Shown here: positions 34,834 to 47,210 of the stretch, one piece after another
Layout of the letters: each line of letters begins with the position of its first letter
Numbering within the stretch: the stretch's first letter is position 1
NCBI GenBank assembly: GCA_951812925.1
Contig: OX638370.1
Coordinates: 121,100,897 to 121,164,896 of the forward strand
DNA from: Calliopum simillimum
Lineage: Eukaryota > Arthropoda > Insecta > Diptera > Lauxaniidae
DNA length: 64,000 nucleotides
Direction of reading: 5' to 3'
The notes under the pieces: model-generated
What the model was told of the DNA's origin: nothing
What the model saw: the letters and a program-made list of their open reading frames with translations, nothing else
Database searches by the model: none
Position numbers and translations under genes: made by a program

Positions 34834-36414
34834 TCAGAAAAATCGGCTCGAACAATTATAGCTGAAATAGCAATTGAAAATAGAGTTACAACAACAATAA
34901 AAGGTATAAAATAAGAACTGAAAACAATCGCAGAAATGTTGTTCTTAACAATGAAAGCAACTGCAACAGGAACAGCAACAGAGCAACAACATCAATAACA
35001 ACAACGAATGTGCCTGATTTATTATGTGGAATGCGCTAACTTGGCTAAAATACAATTACATACGCATTTATATACAATTACATGCATGCCCGCCTACTTA
35101 CAATCAACGATATTTTTTTTTTGTTTCTGTTTTATTTATGATGCCGCAAACTGTTGTTGGCAACATGTTGCGCATGCGCACAAAAAAAGAAAAAAAGAAA
35201 CGAGAGAAGAACTTATAATTTTACATTAAGAGATCCTGCATCAACATTTTTTTTTTCTCTTTCAGTTTTTGTTGTTGTTTGGATGCTATTGTTGTCTTTG
35301 CTATAAAGTGGAAAAAAACGAAAACTACGACTTTGTTACGCCCGCTGCAGTGATGTTGCTGTTGCTCTGGGCCAAATTAAAAACGACAAACAGAGAGAGG
35401 CAAAAAAAGGGAAAATTCATTTCCCTTTTTTTTTTTCAAGTTTTTTACATTTCCATGGAATTTCAACAAACGCTGAATTGAAATTTAAATTTGATTTTCA
35501 ATTTCGCTTGAATTCGCCGACATTGAAATTTTTATGTTGCACGATTTGCCAAGAAGCTGCTGCCGTTGACTACTTATTACGGAGCACAAAAACAGCGGTA
35601 ACACTTACGCGTGGTTTGCTTTCTTCCTGCTCTTGCTTTGATTACAATACATCTTCAGTTCATTTTTCCGCTTTTTTCCAACTGTTTTTTGAGTTAATTT
35701 TTCCATCATTTTTGCTTTGAATTTCACATGATTCGTTCGCGGTTTGTGTTGTTTCAGTTATAATGAGATAATTATTTGGCATACAATTTGTATCATGAGT
35801 TAGTTGGCTGCGGCTGCTGATTTGCTTAGATGAGACGAAATTACAAGTCACGAATTGCGTAACCATGTTCTGTCTGTCTGCAACAAAGTATCTACGTACC
35901 GATTGTTATTGTTGCTGCTGGTGTTGGTGTTGATGTTGGTTGTAATTTCACGTAATTTGGTAGTCGTTAGCTTCCGCCTTTTTTATGTTGTTGTATCTTT
36001 CATTTGCTTTGCGTTGGCAGGTAGGTTACTCATACTTATTTTATAAATTAAAACTTTTAAGGAATAAAAGTCTTGGGCTTGCTGCTTTGGTTGCGTGAAA
36101 TGGTAGCGATGTATTGTTATTAATGCTTTAGTTTAATGACTTTTCAATTACTTAACTCATTAAATAGCTTGCAAAGAAACATTTCATGCAAATTGTATCG
36201 TATTACATATATCTTAAACACTACCCAATTCAATATTTTGGGCATTTTTCTGTGAGAAAACAAATGTCCTTAAATCATAAAAAAACATTCTTTTCATCGT
36301 AAAGAAGAAAAAAGTTGAAAAAATTTAAAATTTTCGAAAAAGTAAAAAATTTTGCAAAAGCCGAAAATTTTTAATGTGTTCGAAAAGGAAGTTGAAAAAT
36401 TTTGATATTATAAG
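34834..36414. other. Spacer
   Basis: CAA/CAG-rich DNA at about 34890-35010 and TTG-rich DNA at 35265-35300 and 35905-35945. At 36300-36410 'ttttgcaaaagccgaaaa' resembles the 19-bp satellite in reverse complement. No gene recognised. Confidence 0.5.
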
Positions 36415-37641
36415 CCCAAGGGGAAAAGAAGCGCTTCTGCTCCGTAAGAACTATTCTTTCTGTATAACATTGCCTGTCCTAGGATTTAAGCGCCCTTAAG
36501 CTTACCACAGCCTTCCTTCAAAAGGCCTTTTCAAGCGCTTACTTGCAAAGCGGCGGTAAGTGTTCTTTCAATAAAATAATAAAAAAAAAAAATTGGTAGC
36601 ACCAGGATTTAAATCCAGGGCAGTCCGTGTGATAGAAAGATATTCACCCCTATTCTCAATTGTCGCTTATATTATGTTTCTGCGGCGTTTTAGTTTTTAT
36701 CGTCGTCCCGTTTCTAAATTTGGAACCTGAAAATATATTGGATCAATGTGGAATGTTTATTGAGGGGTTGGCAATAACACTTTTCGTTATCCTGACCCCT
36801 CGATAATTACTTCTTGTCGTTCCAGTATATTTCAATATTTTTCAATATATAGAAACGAAGAAGAGATCGAAGTGTTAGGAAAACGAAGCAATCAAACATA
36901 CGCTTCGTGTCCTAATCCCTCGATAAACACTCCTCGTAGTTTCAATATATTTCCAGACTCCAAACTTAGGAACGGGACGACGATAAAAACTTAAACGCCT
37001 CAAAAACGAAATAGAAACGACAATTGGGAATAGGGGTGATCTTTTCTACTTACATTTACCAACTCGTTAGACAGCTACTCTATCGCCCGATACGATTAAG
37101 AGGTATTAAATTTGTATATTAAGCAAATGTTGTCCAAACAGAATTTGACATTTGAATGTTTCCTACAACCTTACATAGAATTATTGTGTAATGTGTTTCA
37201 ATTCAATTAAACAAAAGTAAATAAATAAGAAAAGGAAAAGTGAAATAAAAAAAAGTTGAATAAAAAATATTTTAATTAAAAAAAGAAAAAAAAATAAAAA
37301 AACAAAAAAATTTAAAAAAAATCATCCGCGGTGGGATCGAACCCATGTTGTCCATACTGCAGCCTTACTTGGAATCATTGTGTAATCAGTTTCTATTCAA
37401 TTAAACAAAAGTAAATAAATAAGAGAAAGGAAAGTAGAAACGTGAAAAAAAAGTATTTTTTTTTTTAAAATAAAGCAAAAAAATCAAAAAAAAAAAAATC
37501 ATCTGTGCTGGATTCGAACCCATGTTGTTCTTACTGCAGCCTTACAGAAAAATATTGCGTAAGTGCTTCTAAATTTCTATGGGGGTAAGCACTTTTAAAG
37601 TGATTGGTTCAGAAGCGCTTGAAGTTATTCCTCTTATGAAA
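36415..37641 (-). mobile_element. Inverted-repeat element with tRNA-like modules (family T), split copy
   Basis: The ends share AAGCGCTTCTG in inverted form (36428 on, and about 37606-37616). It is homologous to the forward copy at 62022-62632. The body includes T-arm-like boxes: GGATTTAAATCC at about 36605, GGGATCGAACCCATG at about 37333 and GGATTCGAACCCATG at about 37510. A roughly 180-bp segment with 'ttaaacaaaagtaaataaat' is present twice in tandem, at about 37140-37310 and 37320-37490. A separate MITE interrupts it at 36641-37040. It has no protein-coding capacity. Confidence 0.75.
36641..37040. mobile_element. MITE (family Q) inserted in family T
   Basis: The TIRs are TTCACCCCTATTCTCAATTG at the left and its near complement ending at GGGGTGAT. 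They are extended inward by 'tttttatcgtcgtcccgttt' and its inverse 'aacgggacgacgataaaaac'. The other family-T copy (62.43 kb) lacks this block, which confirms insertion. An inner hairpin TTGAGGGGT/ACCCCTCGA lies at about 36759-36804. Confidence 0.85.
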
Positions 37642-37920
37642 GCACATTGAAAGCTTTTACATTTTGCATAAGCTGCAAACAAGTGACGCAGATCTGCACA
37701 ACTACTGACACAGTTGAATGCTTATCTATGAGTGAATACGTATACGGAATGCTATTAAGCACAAAAGCTCTAGTGTTCGCGGGCATAGGTATTGGACTGC
37801 TTTAGACTGATAAGACCCCTGTACATGTACGAATGTGTTTGGCAGACACAACACGAGTATTTATCCATATACCAAGTTTCATAAAGATAGCTGCTGCAGA
37901 GACATGTTATTTTAGTTGTG
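37642..37920. other. Spacer
   Basis: No gene or repeat recognised. Confidence 0.5.
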
Positions 37921-38330
37921 TTTTTTGCAAAGTTTAATTTGATTTATAGAACGTTGAATTTGACTTAGAAAAAGTTTGATTATATATGGAAAAGATTTAC
38001 TTTGTTTAGAAACTGTATAGTTAGATCTGAAAAAAGTTCAATTTGATTTGGAAAAGGTTTAATTTGACATGCAAAAAGTTTGATTTGATTTGGAAAAAGC
38101 TTATTTTGCGTTGGTTAAAAGTATACAAATAAGCAAATGTTGAAGTTGACTTAGAAAAAGTTTGATTTGATTTGGAAAAAGTTAAATTTGACTTGGAAAT
38201 AGTTTAATTTGATTTGGAAACAGTTAAATTTGACTTAGAAAAAGAGTAATTTAGTTCGGAAAAGGTTTATTTTGATATGGAAAAAGAACAATATTATGAT
38301 AAAAAGTTAAACTTTGAGTGGAAAAGGTGT
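37921..38330. repeat. Degenerate ~20-bp minisatellite
   Basis: Units of the form 'gtttgatttgatttggaaaa' alternate with 'gttaaatttgacttggaaa'. About 18 units are recognisable, strongly diverged. Confidence 0.8.
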
Positions 38331-39512
38331 ATCGACATCATAAATGATCCAGGGCATTCATTTCGACATAAAACTAGAAAATATTAAGTGATTTTTCAAG
38401 AAAATCTATGATAATTAAATTTTTTCAAACTAACATCTGTGGAACATGAGAGCAATATATACAAAATTCGCACAGTATATTTAAGAATCACTGTTGCTGT
38501 AAAGCAACACTTCAACAGATATTTTCTTATCCTGCTGTCATTGCTGAAACTGCAGCTAAATAACGTGCAGCAGCAGAGTAACAACAACAGCAAACGCTAC
38601 AGCCATACGCCAGGCAGCCAGCAATCACAACATGTTGCAAACGTAGAAGAATGTGGCATTGCAAACGTCGTTTTTGTGTGAAAGTGTTGAAAGCACTGGT
38701 TAATTTTTTATTCATTTTCTGGTTGGTTTGTTTGTCTGTTTGCTTGCTTATCCATTATGTTGCAAGTATTTTATAATTTTAGCATTTTTTTTTCATTTAT
38801 TTATTCTATTTTTATTATGTTGTACGAGTACCGTGCTCAGTGTTCTTTTGCAGTGGTTTAACTTTAATTTATCGCAAATGTTTATTTTCCAGATTTGTGT
38901 TTCAGTTTTTTGCTGCTGCTGCTGTTGCTGATGATGATTGCTGCTCAGAGATAATTTTCAAATGTAACTGGTTGCATTTTCATTGGAATTTTCTTTGTTT
39001 TTTTCGACGCTCTCCTGCCATGATTTTCATTTCAACTGAAAATTGTAGTGTGGCAAAACATTTTGTCATTGGCCTAAGGTTGCACTGCACTTTGTTGCTG
39101 TTGCTACTCGGATGCTGGTAGCAACAGTAACTGAGCAGCAGCAGCTATTGTAAGACAACCAATCGCACATGCCTTGCAGTATTAATGCTGTTGCTCGTTT
39201 TTGTTTTATAATTTCAATTTCTTTTATTAGTTGATAAACCCATTGTAGACAATACTAAGCTCAAAAAGCTTAACTGCTATGTTTGTAGTGGATATTCTTT
39301 AGCAGCAACAGCAAGTTGACTGACATAACCAGATTTCTTATTATGTGCATGATATATTTAGCTTCTAGGTATTACTTGTAAAAATGGGTTAAAGTTCCTT
39401 ATCCAAGGTTAACTTTCATTACTATAAGGCGACGAGCACTGTTATGGCTAATTAACCAAAATGTTAACTAAGGAACAATGCCAACGACAAAAAAATCTGT
39501 GTGTATACTAGA
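38331..39512. other. Spacer with CAG/TTG-rich stretches
   Basis: Trinucleotide-rich blocks at about 38565-38600, 38910-38945 and 39095-39150. No gene recognised. Confidence 0.5.
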
Positions 39513-41914
39513 CCGGGTCGATGTTTAGATTCATCCCGAAACCAACTCAAAAGTTAAAGGGGCACTTAAAAACGATATCTGCATACTTTTATTTTCATTC
39601 TGAGAAAAACCAATGGAGCACTTTTGATTCTACTGAAGGCCCATTTTGGCTAAAAAAAACATGTTTTTGGTCATAACTGATTTTTTCATTAGAAAATTTT
39701 TATTTAATTTATTTTTTTTTGTGGTATAGATAAGATTCCGTTCCAAAAATTGTTTTTTTTACAGTTTTCAATAACAAGGTCGGAAAAACTATTTTTTACT
39801 CAAAATAAAGGGAACTTACGAAAAAAGTGTATATGGCACAAAATGCTTGGAATTGTCCAAAAACTACGTGTGAATTTTTTCAAAATTTTTTGGGCTATTT
39901 TATATGTTTTCAAAAAAAACACAAAAAAATTCTGAAAAAATGCACACCAACTCTTTGAAGCATTCTAAGCATTTTACGCGCTGTGAAATTTTTTCGTAAA
40001 TGCCTTGGTTTTAAGTACATCTAACATTTTGCTGACAAACATGAGCTTAACAGCTGATTTGATAAATAGTGCAGGCAAATTAGGTATTCATTTCTAATTT
40101 TGTTGAACATGCACCGATTTTGATCCGACAGGGCTCATTTTGTTTGTAATAAAATTTTGAACAAAATCAACATATTAGTTTTTTCCAGCCTTTCCCCAAA
40201 ATTTCTTTAGTCCCCCGTGAACCTTCAAAATCGGGTAAATTCAATAAAACTGTTCTTAAATGCTTAAAAATGGAAAGTTATGCTATTCACGGGGTTCTCT
40301 AGATTGCTGAATCCAAATATGATGTAGGAAAATGAAAAAACTCAAAATGGCGCCCGGAAAACTGCGTACATACCCATTTTAAGCACCAAAAATGGGAAAA
40401 AATCGTTACAGGCGGTTTTAGCCTAGAAGTCTTGTTACATTGAATGAATTTATACGGTCGGTGTGGGATATTGTTTTTGATACTATAAAAAGTAAAGTTT
40501 ACCAAAAATTTTTTTGTGTTTTTGATTTGTTTATTATTTAAGCAATAACTATAAAAAGTTAATACAACTCAAAATTAAAAATATTTGTTACATTTTGCAA
40601 ACCATTTTTTCTAAATTAATTTGAGGTCGCTGAACACGAAAAACCCAATTATTTTTTTTTCCTTGCGGCCGTTCGCGAGTTATTCGTTAATTTATATTTT
40701 CGAGGTTATAGCTTCATATACATCAATATATTTCTATGACGCCAAGTCCGATCAAATTTATTTTTCCACGTTGACAAAGAGTGATTAATGGCGCTTCTAA
40801 CAAGTATACCAATAATTATGCTCCAAACAAAATTGACTGAGTTATAACAGGAAAAAGTTTGAAATTTCACAAATTTTTGAAATTTTTCACATCAACTTCA
40901 AATGAAACATTTGGTTTTTGGCACATAATTTTTTTAAATACTTATTTTTTAGTAAATTTATTAAATGACGCATATAATTGCAAACATTTTAAGCCTATGT
41001 TGAGCAAAATCGAATGAAATTTTTTAAAAGTTATTATATAAATTCATTCAATGTAACAAGACTTCTAGGCTAAAACCGCCTGTAACGATTTTTTCCCATT
41101 TTTGGTGCTTAAAATGGGTATGTACGCAGTTTTCCGGGCGCCATTTTGAGTTTTTTCATTTTCCTACATCATATTTGAATTCAACAATCTAGAGAACCCC
41201 GTGAATATCATAACTTTCCATTTTTAAGCATTTTAGAACAGTTTTATTGAATTTATCCGATTTTTAGGGTTCACGGGGGACTAAAGAAATTTTAGGGAAA
41301 GGCCGGAAAAAACTAATGTGTTGGTTTTGTTCAAAATTTTATTACGAACAAAATGAGCCCTGTCGGATCAAAATCGGTGCATGTTCAACAAAATTAGAAA
41401 TGAATACATGTTTTTACCTAATTTGCCTGCACTAATAATTTTGGAAAAAATAAAAAAAAAATCCAAAAATTCTGAAAAAAATCACTCGTATTCTTTAGAA
41501 AATTCTAAGCATATACACTTTTTTCGTTAGATGCCTTGGTTTTGAGTAAAAAATCGTTATTTTGACCGCGTAAATGAATAACGTAAAAAAATCGATTTTG
41601 GGAGGCAAATATTATCCCAAAAAAAATTTATAAGTTTTAAACGCCAAAATTTATGAAAGAACATAGTCTTTATTTCTGAAGCACCCTTGGGTAATACCCA
41701 ATGGATGTCCATTTTGTAATGAGAAGAAAGTTATGACCAAAATATATGTTTTTTTAGCCAAAATGGGCCTTCAGTAGAATCAAAAGTGCTCCATTGGTTT
41801 TTATCGGAATGAAAAAAAAAAAAAAAATGATGCAGATATCGTTTTTAAGAGACCCACTAACGTTTGCGTTGGTTTGGGGATGATTTTATTTTTCTTCATA
41901 GGAAATCGACCCGC
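39513..41914. mobile_element. 2.4-kb foldback element
   Basis: The left arm (39513-40460) and right arm (41036-41914) are close inverted copies. Shared blocks include CGGGTCGAT at both tips, 'caatggagcacttttgattc', 'gaaggcccattttggctaaa', 'gatccgacagggctcatttt', 'gcaccaaaaatgggaaaaaa' and 'aggcggttttagcctagaag'. The unpaired middle is about 575 bp. I found no ORF of useful length and no clear TSD. Its inner module ('aaaagtgtatatggcac') is shared with the foldback at 45017. Confidence 0.9.
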
Positions 41915-42119
41915 TTTAATGTATAAATATATACTATACTGTTTTAGACCACCAAAGCACTTTAACATGTTGAAAAGTAGTTACTCTCATATGCATTTGT
42001 TGCCGGAAGAAGAAATCCGTGTTAATTCAAAAATAAAGATTTTTTCCAATTATCTTTGAATAATGTTCGGCTTATGAGAGGATAAGGCATGAACTGTACG
42101 AAGTTGAAAATATATGTAT
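41915..42119. other. Spacer
   Basis: No feature recognised between the foldback and the LINE fragment. Confidence 0.5.
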
Positions 42120-42120
42120 T

Positions 42121-42555
42121 AAAGCAGTGTCTTAAATCAGATTTCGATGGACTTAGTCCTTACTTGCTTTTAAAATGTGTGAAAACACTATTCGCCCTAC
42201 TTTTAAAAATTTTTAATAAATCACTTACTGATTGTGTTTTCATAGACAAATAGAAAATTTCTGATGTCTCTTTTATTTTGAAATCCAGAAATAAAACTAA
42301 CATAGAAAATTATAGTCTGATTTCAAAGCTCACCAATATCTCAAAGTTTTTCGAACAATTATTATAGGATAATAAATATACTTTGTGCCACAAAAAGTAT
42401 AGTCTGCCCTTACCAACATGGTTTTTTGTCTGGTGGATCCACTCTTACAAATCTCTGTACTTTTACAAGATATTGTAGTAATCCATTTGAAAGTGGTGAT
42501 CAAGTGGACGTTATCTATTCGAAAGCTTTTGACAAAGTGCACGTGCAATTTTAAT
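42121..42555 (+). pseudogene. LINE (non-LTR retrotransposon) reverse transcriptase fragment, broken
   Basis: In one frame from 42146 the DNA reads DGLSPYLLLKCVKTLFALLL, then an in-frame stop and ISDVSFILKSRNKTNIENYS followed by LISKLTNISKFFEQLL and a second stop. After a frameshift it continues QHGFLSGGSTLTNLCTFTRY and then GDQVDVIYSKAFDKVHV. This is the order seen in jockey/CR1-type reverse transcriptases: the GPDG/FN.SL region, KSG.K....NYRPIS, QHGF..G.ST..NL and the VDVIYxDFSKAFDKV motif A. Here the residues between IY and SKAFD are missing, which removes the first catalytic Asp. Only about 145 codons survive; the rest of the element is absent. Clade assignment beyond jockey/CR1-like is not possible. 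Confidence 0.85.
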
Positions 42556-43316
42556 AGTAAAAGCTCTACCTAGAAATGCAATTTTTAAAACCAATAAAAG
42601 CATGGCGAGTAACAACACTATGCTGAACTTCCTTATATCTGTTTGTTTTTTTTTTTTTTTTTTTCATTTTGCACAAATCAAACCATACATTCCATAGATT
42701 AAACCATAAGTTAAAGTCCGCTATCCATCTATAAAAGTACAAGACTGATTAGAGAAAGAGGAAAAAAAAAGTTTTTTTTTTTTTCATTTCTAATTTCCCA
42801 GCTCGCAGCCAGCTAAAGGAAAGTTTTACGCTGTGGAAAAGCAGCCAATTTCTCTTGCTAATTGGCGGTAATGTACCCTTCACCATTTAAGGCGCCTTCA
42901 GCCGCCATTAATGGCATTAAAACAGCAAGGTTGTTGATTACAACAATAAAAACAACAACAACAAAAGCCGACACCAAAAAAAGCAGCAATTAAAGTTTCA
43001 GCTGACACTATCGCTGCTTCACTCGTTGCAGCAACGTCGTTCAATGTTGCGCAATTTAGTTGCAGCGAGCAACAAATGACGCTAATACTGTTGAATGCAA
43101 GTGAATTAAAGAAGAAGTAAAAAAAAAAAAAAAAAAACAACACAATCAATTGTGCAGAAAATAAATGTCATCAAGAGCAGAAGAAGAACGTAATGTAAGA
43201 AATACGCGATGCTACGTAATATAACATAATGGATAATTAAAACCAGTTCATCTCGTTAGTTAGTTGGATGAAAAACTCCGCAATTTAATGTAGTGGCTGC
43301 GGCGCACAGTGGTATT
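42556..43316. other. Spacer
   Basis: Poly(T) at 42646-42664, poly(A) at about 43120-43137 and CAA repeats at 42950-42965. No gene recognised. Confidence 0.55.
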
Positions 43317-44110
43317 TTGCTGATAAAATCGAAAAATGTTGATAAATTGAAAAACGTTGATAAAACAGGGAAATGTTGTTAAAACTAGAAAATGTTGGTA
43401 ACATTGAATAATGTTTAGAAAAGCGAAATAATGATAAGATTGAAAATGTTGATAAGATTGCAAAATGTTGATAAGATTAAAAAATCAAACCGAAAAATAT
43501 CGATAAAATTGTTAAATGATGATAAAATTTAAAAATTTTGATATAATTGAAAAATGTTGATGACATCGGAAAATGTTGATAAAATTGAAAAATGTTGGTA
43601 ACATCGGAAAATGTTGACAAATGTTAATGAAAGAAAAGAAATATGTCGATTTAAATCAAAAAATACTGATAAATATTAATCAAATCGAAAAATATCGATT
43701 TAATTGTTAAATGATGATGAAATTGAAAAAATGTTGATATAATTGAAAAATGTTGATGGCATCCGAAAATGATGACAAAATTGAAAAATGTTGATGGCAT
43801 CCGAAAATGATGATAAAATTGAAAAATATTGATGTCATCGAAAAATGTTGATAAGATCGAAAAATGTTAATAAAAGCGTATAGATTGAAAAATTGAAAAT
43901 TGATTGTATTGAAAAATGTTGAAATAATTGAAAAATGTTGATAATATCGAAAAATGTCGATAAGATCAAAAAATATTGATAAATACTGATCAAATCGAAA
44001 TATATCGATAAAATTATTATTAAGGATGATAAAATTGAATATTTTTGATAAGATTGAAAAATTTGATAAAATTGTAATGTAATTCGAAAAATTTTAATGT
44101 TGTTAAGATT
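43317..44110 (+). repeat. ~20-bp minisatellite 'aaaatgttgataaaattgaa'
   Basis: About 38-40 imperfect units of AAAAATGTTGATAA(A/G)AT(T/C)G(A) run through the whole block, with variants such as 'ggtaacatcgg' and 'gatggcatccg'. It is more decayed than the 19-bp satellite at 327-1710. Confidence 0.9.
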
Positions 44111-44479
44111 TATAATATAAAGGAACTAAAATCAAAGACATTTTCAGAGATTAAGCATGCGATATTTCATTGTTGTAGGAGAACTCCTTCCGTTTTTTTA
44201 TTCATTTTTTGTCTGAAGCCATACCACTGTGGGGCATGCAAGTTACAGGTTTGCGAATGCCCCTTTTTATAGCGAATAAGTGCTTGCTGAGATGATGTAT
44301 ATCTAATAGATAAACAATCGAATGGAGTAGTAAATGATTTACCACGCTGTTGAAGAAAAGTGATTTAAGATAACCGAGAGCTAAGTAAAAAGTGACATAA
44401 GCTTTGGCAAATTGTTACAGTAAGGAATTCTTCAACGAAAAGTTATAGTAATTCAGAAGAGTGACTCGCTCAATATTTG

Positions 44480-44870
44480 AGGTTTTTTGAAATTTTTCAA
44501 ACTAAATGAATATTTTTGTTTCACATTTTCGAATATGCTTAAATTTTTTTTCAATCTTTTTTGCTGTCGTCCAAATTTGCGAGTTTTTCTTTTACTTTTC
44601 AGCTTTATCTGCATTTTTCAACATACTTATTCATATTCTCCCAGATTTCTCAAAGTTTTTTGAACATATTTTTGATTTTTCGAAATTTTTTCAATTCAAT
44701 TCTGTTAATACTTCAATATTTTCCACATTTTACATGTTTTCTAATGTATTGAAATTGTGTTCGATCTTACTAACAATTTTCGGCTTCATCAAGAGTTTTT
44801 CAATTTTATTTGAAATTTTTTGTGGGATTTTTCTGATTTTTTCAAAATTTATCAAAATTTTTTGACTCTT
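44480..44870. repeat. T-rich degenerate repeat tract
   Basis: Irregular 'ttttcgaaattttttcaatt'-like strings, possibly a very old satellite. The phenylalanine-rich open stretch here is low complexity, not a gene. Confidence 0.5.
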
Positions 44871-44878
44871 TAACATTT

Positions 44879-44997
44879 CGTCGGCTGGGTATAATTATGC
44901 CGTAAACGCCACATAACTTGTGTAGAGATGAGCACAAGTATCTGCTTTTGCTTTTTCAACGAAGTGGCGTTTACGGCAAAATAATACTCATCCGACG
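44879..44997. mobile_element. 119-bp hairpin MITE with ATTT target duplication
   Basis: It starts CGTCGG and ends CCGACG. Inner arms 'atgccgtaaacgccac' and 'gtggcgtttacggcaa' pair well. ATTT flanks both sides (44875-44878 and 44998-45001). Non-coding. Confidence 0.9.
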
Positions 44998-45016
44998 ATT
45001 TGACATTTTTGAATAA

Positions 45017-46826
45017 CACTGTGGAACAAAATTTGGTCACCAAAAGTTTACTCGGATCTGACGCTTTGGGGTAAAAATATAGGCCAAAATAAAAGACTAT
45101 TTATCTCAGTTTGTTCAAATTGGCTCTAGTTTTCGAGAAAAGGCCGTTTGAATTTTGCACCTTGAATTATGTGGTTTTTTCGATACATCTCGTAAGTTAA
45201 CTGAGTTTTATTGCATTTCGTGGTGAGCACTTGTTCGTCTCATCTATATCTACTCTTTCACTACCAAATCAGTATTTTTGGATGCACTTTTGGCAAGTTA
45301 GAGCACAAAATTCCCAAAAAAGTGATATTTTTTGCCTTTTATGACATTCGGCTCAATAGTAGTGGTGGATTTATGTACAGGTTTTGCCTTTAAACCTATA
45401 GCCGAGATCCATACGAACACTTTGATATAATATATGTGGCATATGGGCAAAAATTTTTCAAGTGAGCCATCTAAGAAATAAAACGTAAAAAAGGCTTTAA
45501 CAAAATGATGTTTTATAACAACTAGTAAAGATTTTGTAAAAATGTTTTTTTTAGAGATATTTAGCATAGGTCGGGGAATAAATTGGTGTTTTTGATTTGT
45601 AAAAAAATGTTTCATTTATAATTGAAAATCTCTATTTCAAAAGGTACATAAAAATAAAACAACTTCTTCGCCTCTGCGAAAACTATAAAAAATAGGTAAG
45701 CACTCTCCACTTGTCAATAAACTATATTCCAGAAAAAAATTGGGGTAATCGATATTGGTTCAAAAGTAATTAAAAATACAGTGATGTCGTGCAAGTCTTT
45801 TTTCAGCATTAGAGAAAAACAAGGCATCCTACGAAAATAGTGTATATGGCATAAGATGCGTAGAATTATCTAAGGAATATGAGTTTTTTTTGGAACATAT
45901 GAAATTTTTTTTTTTGGAACTTTTGAAAACTTATAAAATGTCTCAGAAAATTCTGAAAAAATTCACACATATTCCTTAGATAATTCTAAGCATTTTATGC
46001 CATATATACTTTTTTCACAAGTTGCGTTGTTTTTCTCTTATGATGAAAAAAGACTTGCACGACATCACTATATTGTTAATAACTTTTAAACCAATATCGA
46101 TTACCCCAATTTTTTTTCTATGATATAGTTTCTTGACAAGTAGAGAGTGCCAACTTATTTTTTATAGTTTTCTCAGAGGCGGAGTAGTTGCATTAGTTAT
46201 ATGTACCTATTTGAAATAATGATTTTCAATAATAAATTAAAAATTTTGGTTAAAAAAAAGCACCATTTTATTTCCCGACCTATGCTAAATATCTCTTAAA
46301 AAAGCATTTTTACAAAATCTTTACTACTTGTTATAAAACATTATTTTGTTAAAGCGTTTTCTACGTTTAATTTTTTAGGTGGCTCACTTGAGAAATTTTT
46401 GCCCATATAAAACATTTATTATATCCAAGTGTTTGTATGGATCTCGGCTATAGGTTAAAAGGCATAAATCCACCACTCGGGTGATTACTATTAAGCCGAA
46501 TGTCATAAAAGGCGGAAAATATCACTTTTTTGGGAATTTTGCGCTCTAACTTGCCAAAAGTGCATCCAAAAATACTGATTTGGTAATCAAAGAGTAGATA
46601 CGGATGAGACAAATAACAATAACCAAATGCAATAAAACTCAGTTAACTTACGAGATATATCGAAAAAACCACATAATTCAAGGTGCAAAATTCAAACGGC
46701 TTTTTCTCGAAAACTAGAGCCAATTTGAACAAACTGAGCCAAAAGGTCTTTTATTTTGGCCTATATTTTCACCCTGCAGCGTCAGATACGAGTAAACTTT
46801 TGGTGACCAAATTTTGTTCCACAGTG
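45017..46826. mobile_element. 1.8-kb foldback element, CACTGTGG ends, TAA target duplication
   Basis: Ends are CACTGTGGAACAAAATTTGG and its complement, with TAA flanking each side (45014-45016, 46827-46829). The two arms pair along almost the whole length, about 0.9 kb each, with only about 40 bases unpaired at the centre near 45930. Shared blocks include 'aaaagtgcatccaaaaatac' (right) against 'gtatttttggatgcactttt' (left), and 'gacttgcacgacatcact' against its inverse. There is no coding capacity. Confidence 0.92.
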
Positions 46827-47210
46827 TAAATCAAAATTTTTCAACTTTATAAATATTTTTAGCAGTTTTCCACTTAAAATTTATTTTACTTTAAGAAAAT
46901 TTCTTTAAGAATATTTAAAAATAGTATCGTTAAAGATCGAAAGCAAGGGTGTAGATAAGATTTCTTTTAAGGGGCGGTTGCGTATGCGGGGATAAGATGA
47001 CAAGTTCTATGGTTCTTGTGCACAAATAAACCAAAATCACGATATAAATGTTACACTTCTAGCGCAAGATAGTTGCAAATTTCGGGGAGCGGATAGGGGG
47101 GGGGGGAGGCGACAAAACCTGCTCAGCACACCCCCATAAATACACCTTTTGTCAAAGGTGTCGCAGTATTTTTTTTCTTAACAACGTTCCCACTGTTATG
47201 AGCATTTGCA

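Noticed and set aside
44506..44865. 119-codon phenylalanine-rich open frame
   Set aside because: T-rich low-complexity DNA; the composition alone explains the open frame.
45017..46826. Transib element, because the tip reads CACTGTG
   Set aside because: Transib makes 5-bp duplications; here only TAA is duplicated (left AATAA, right TAAAT).
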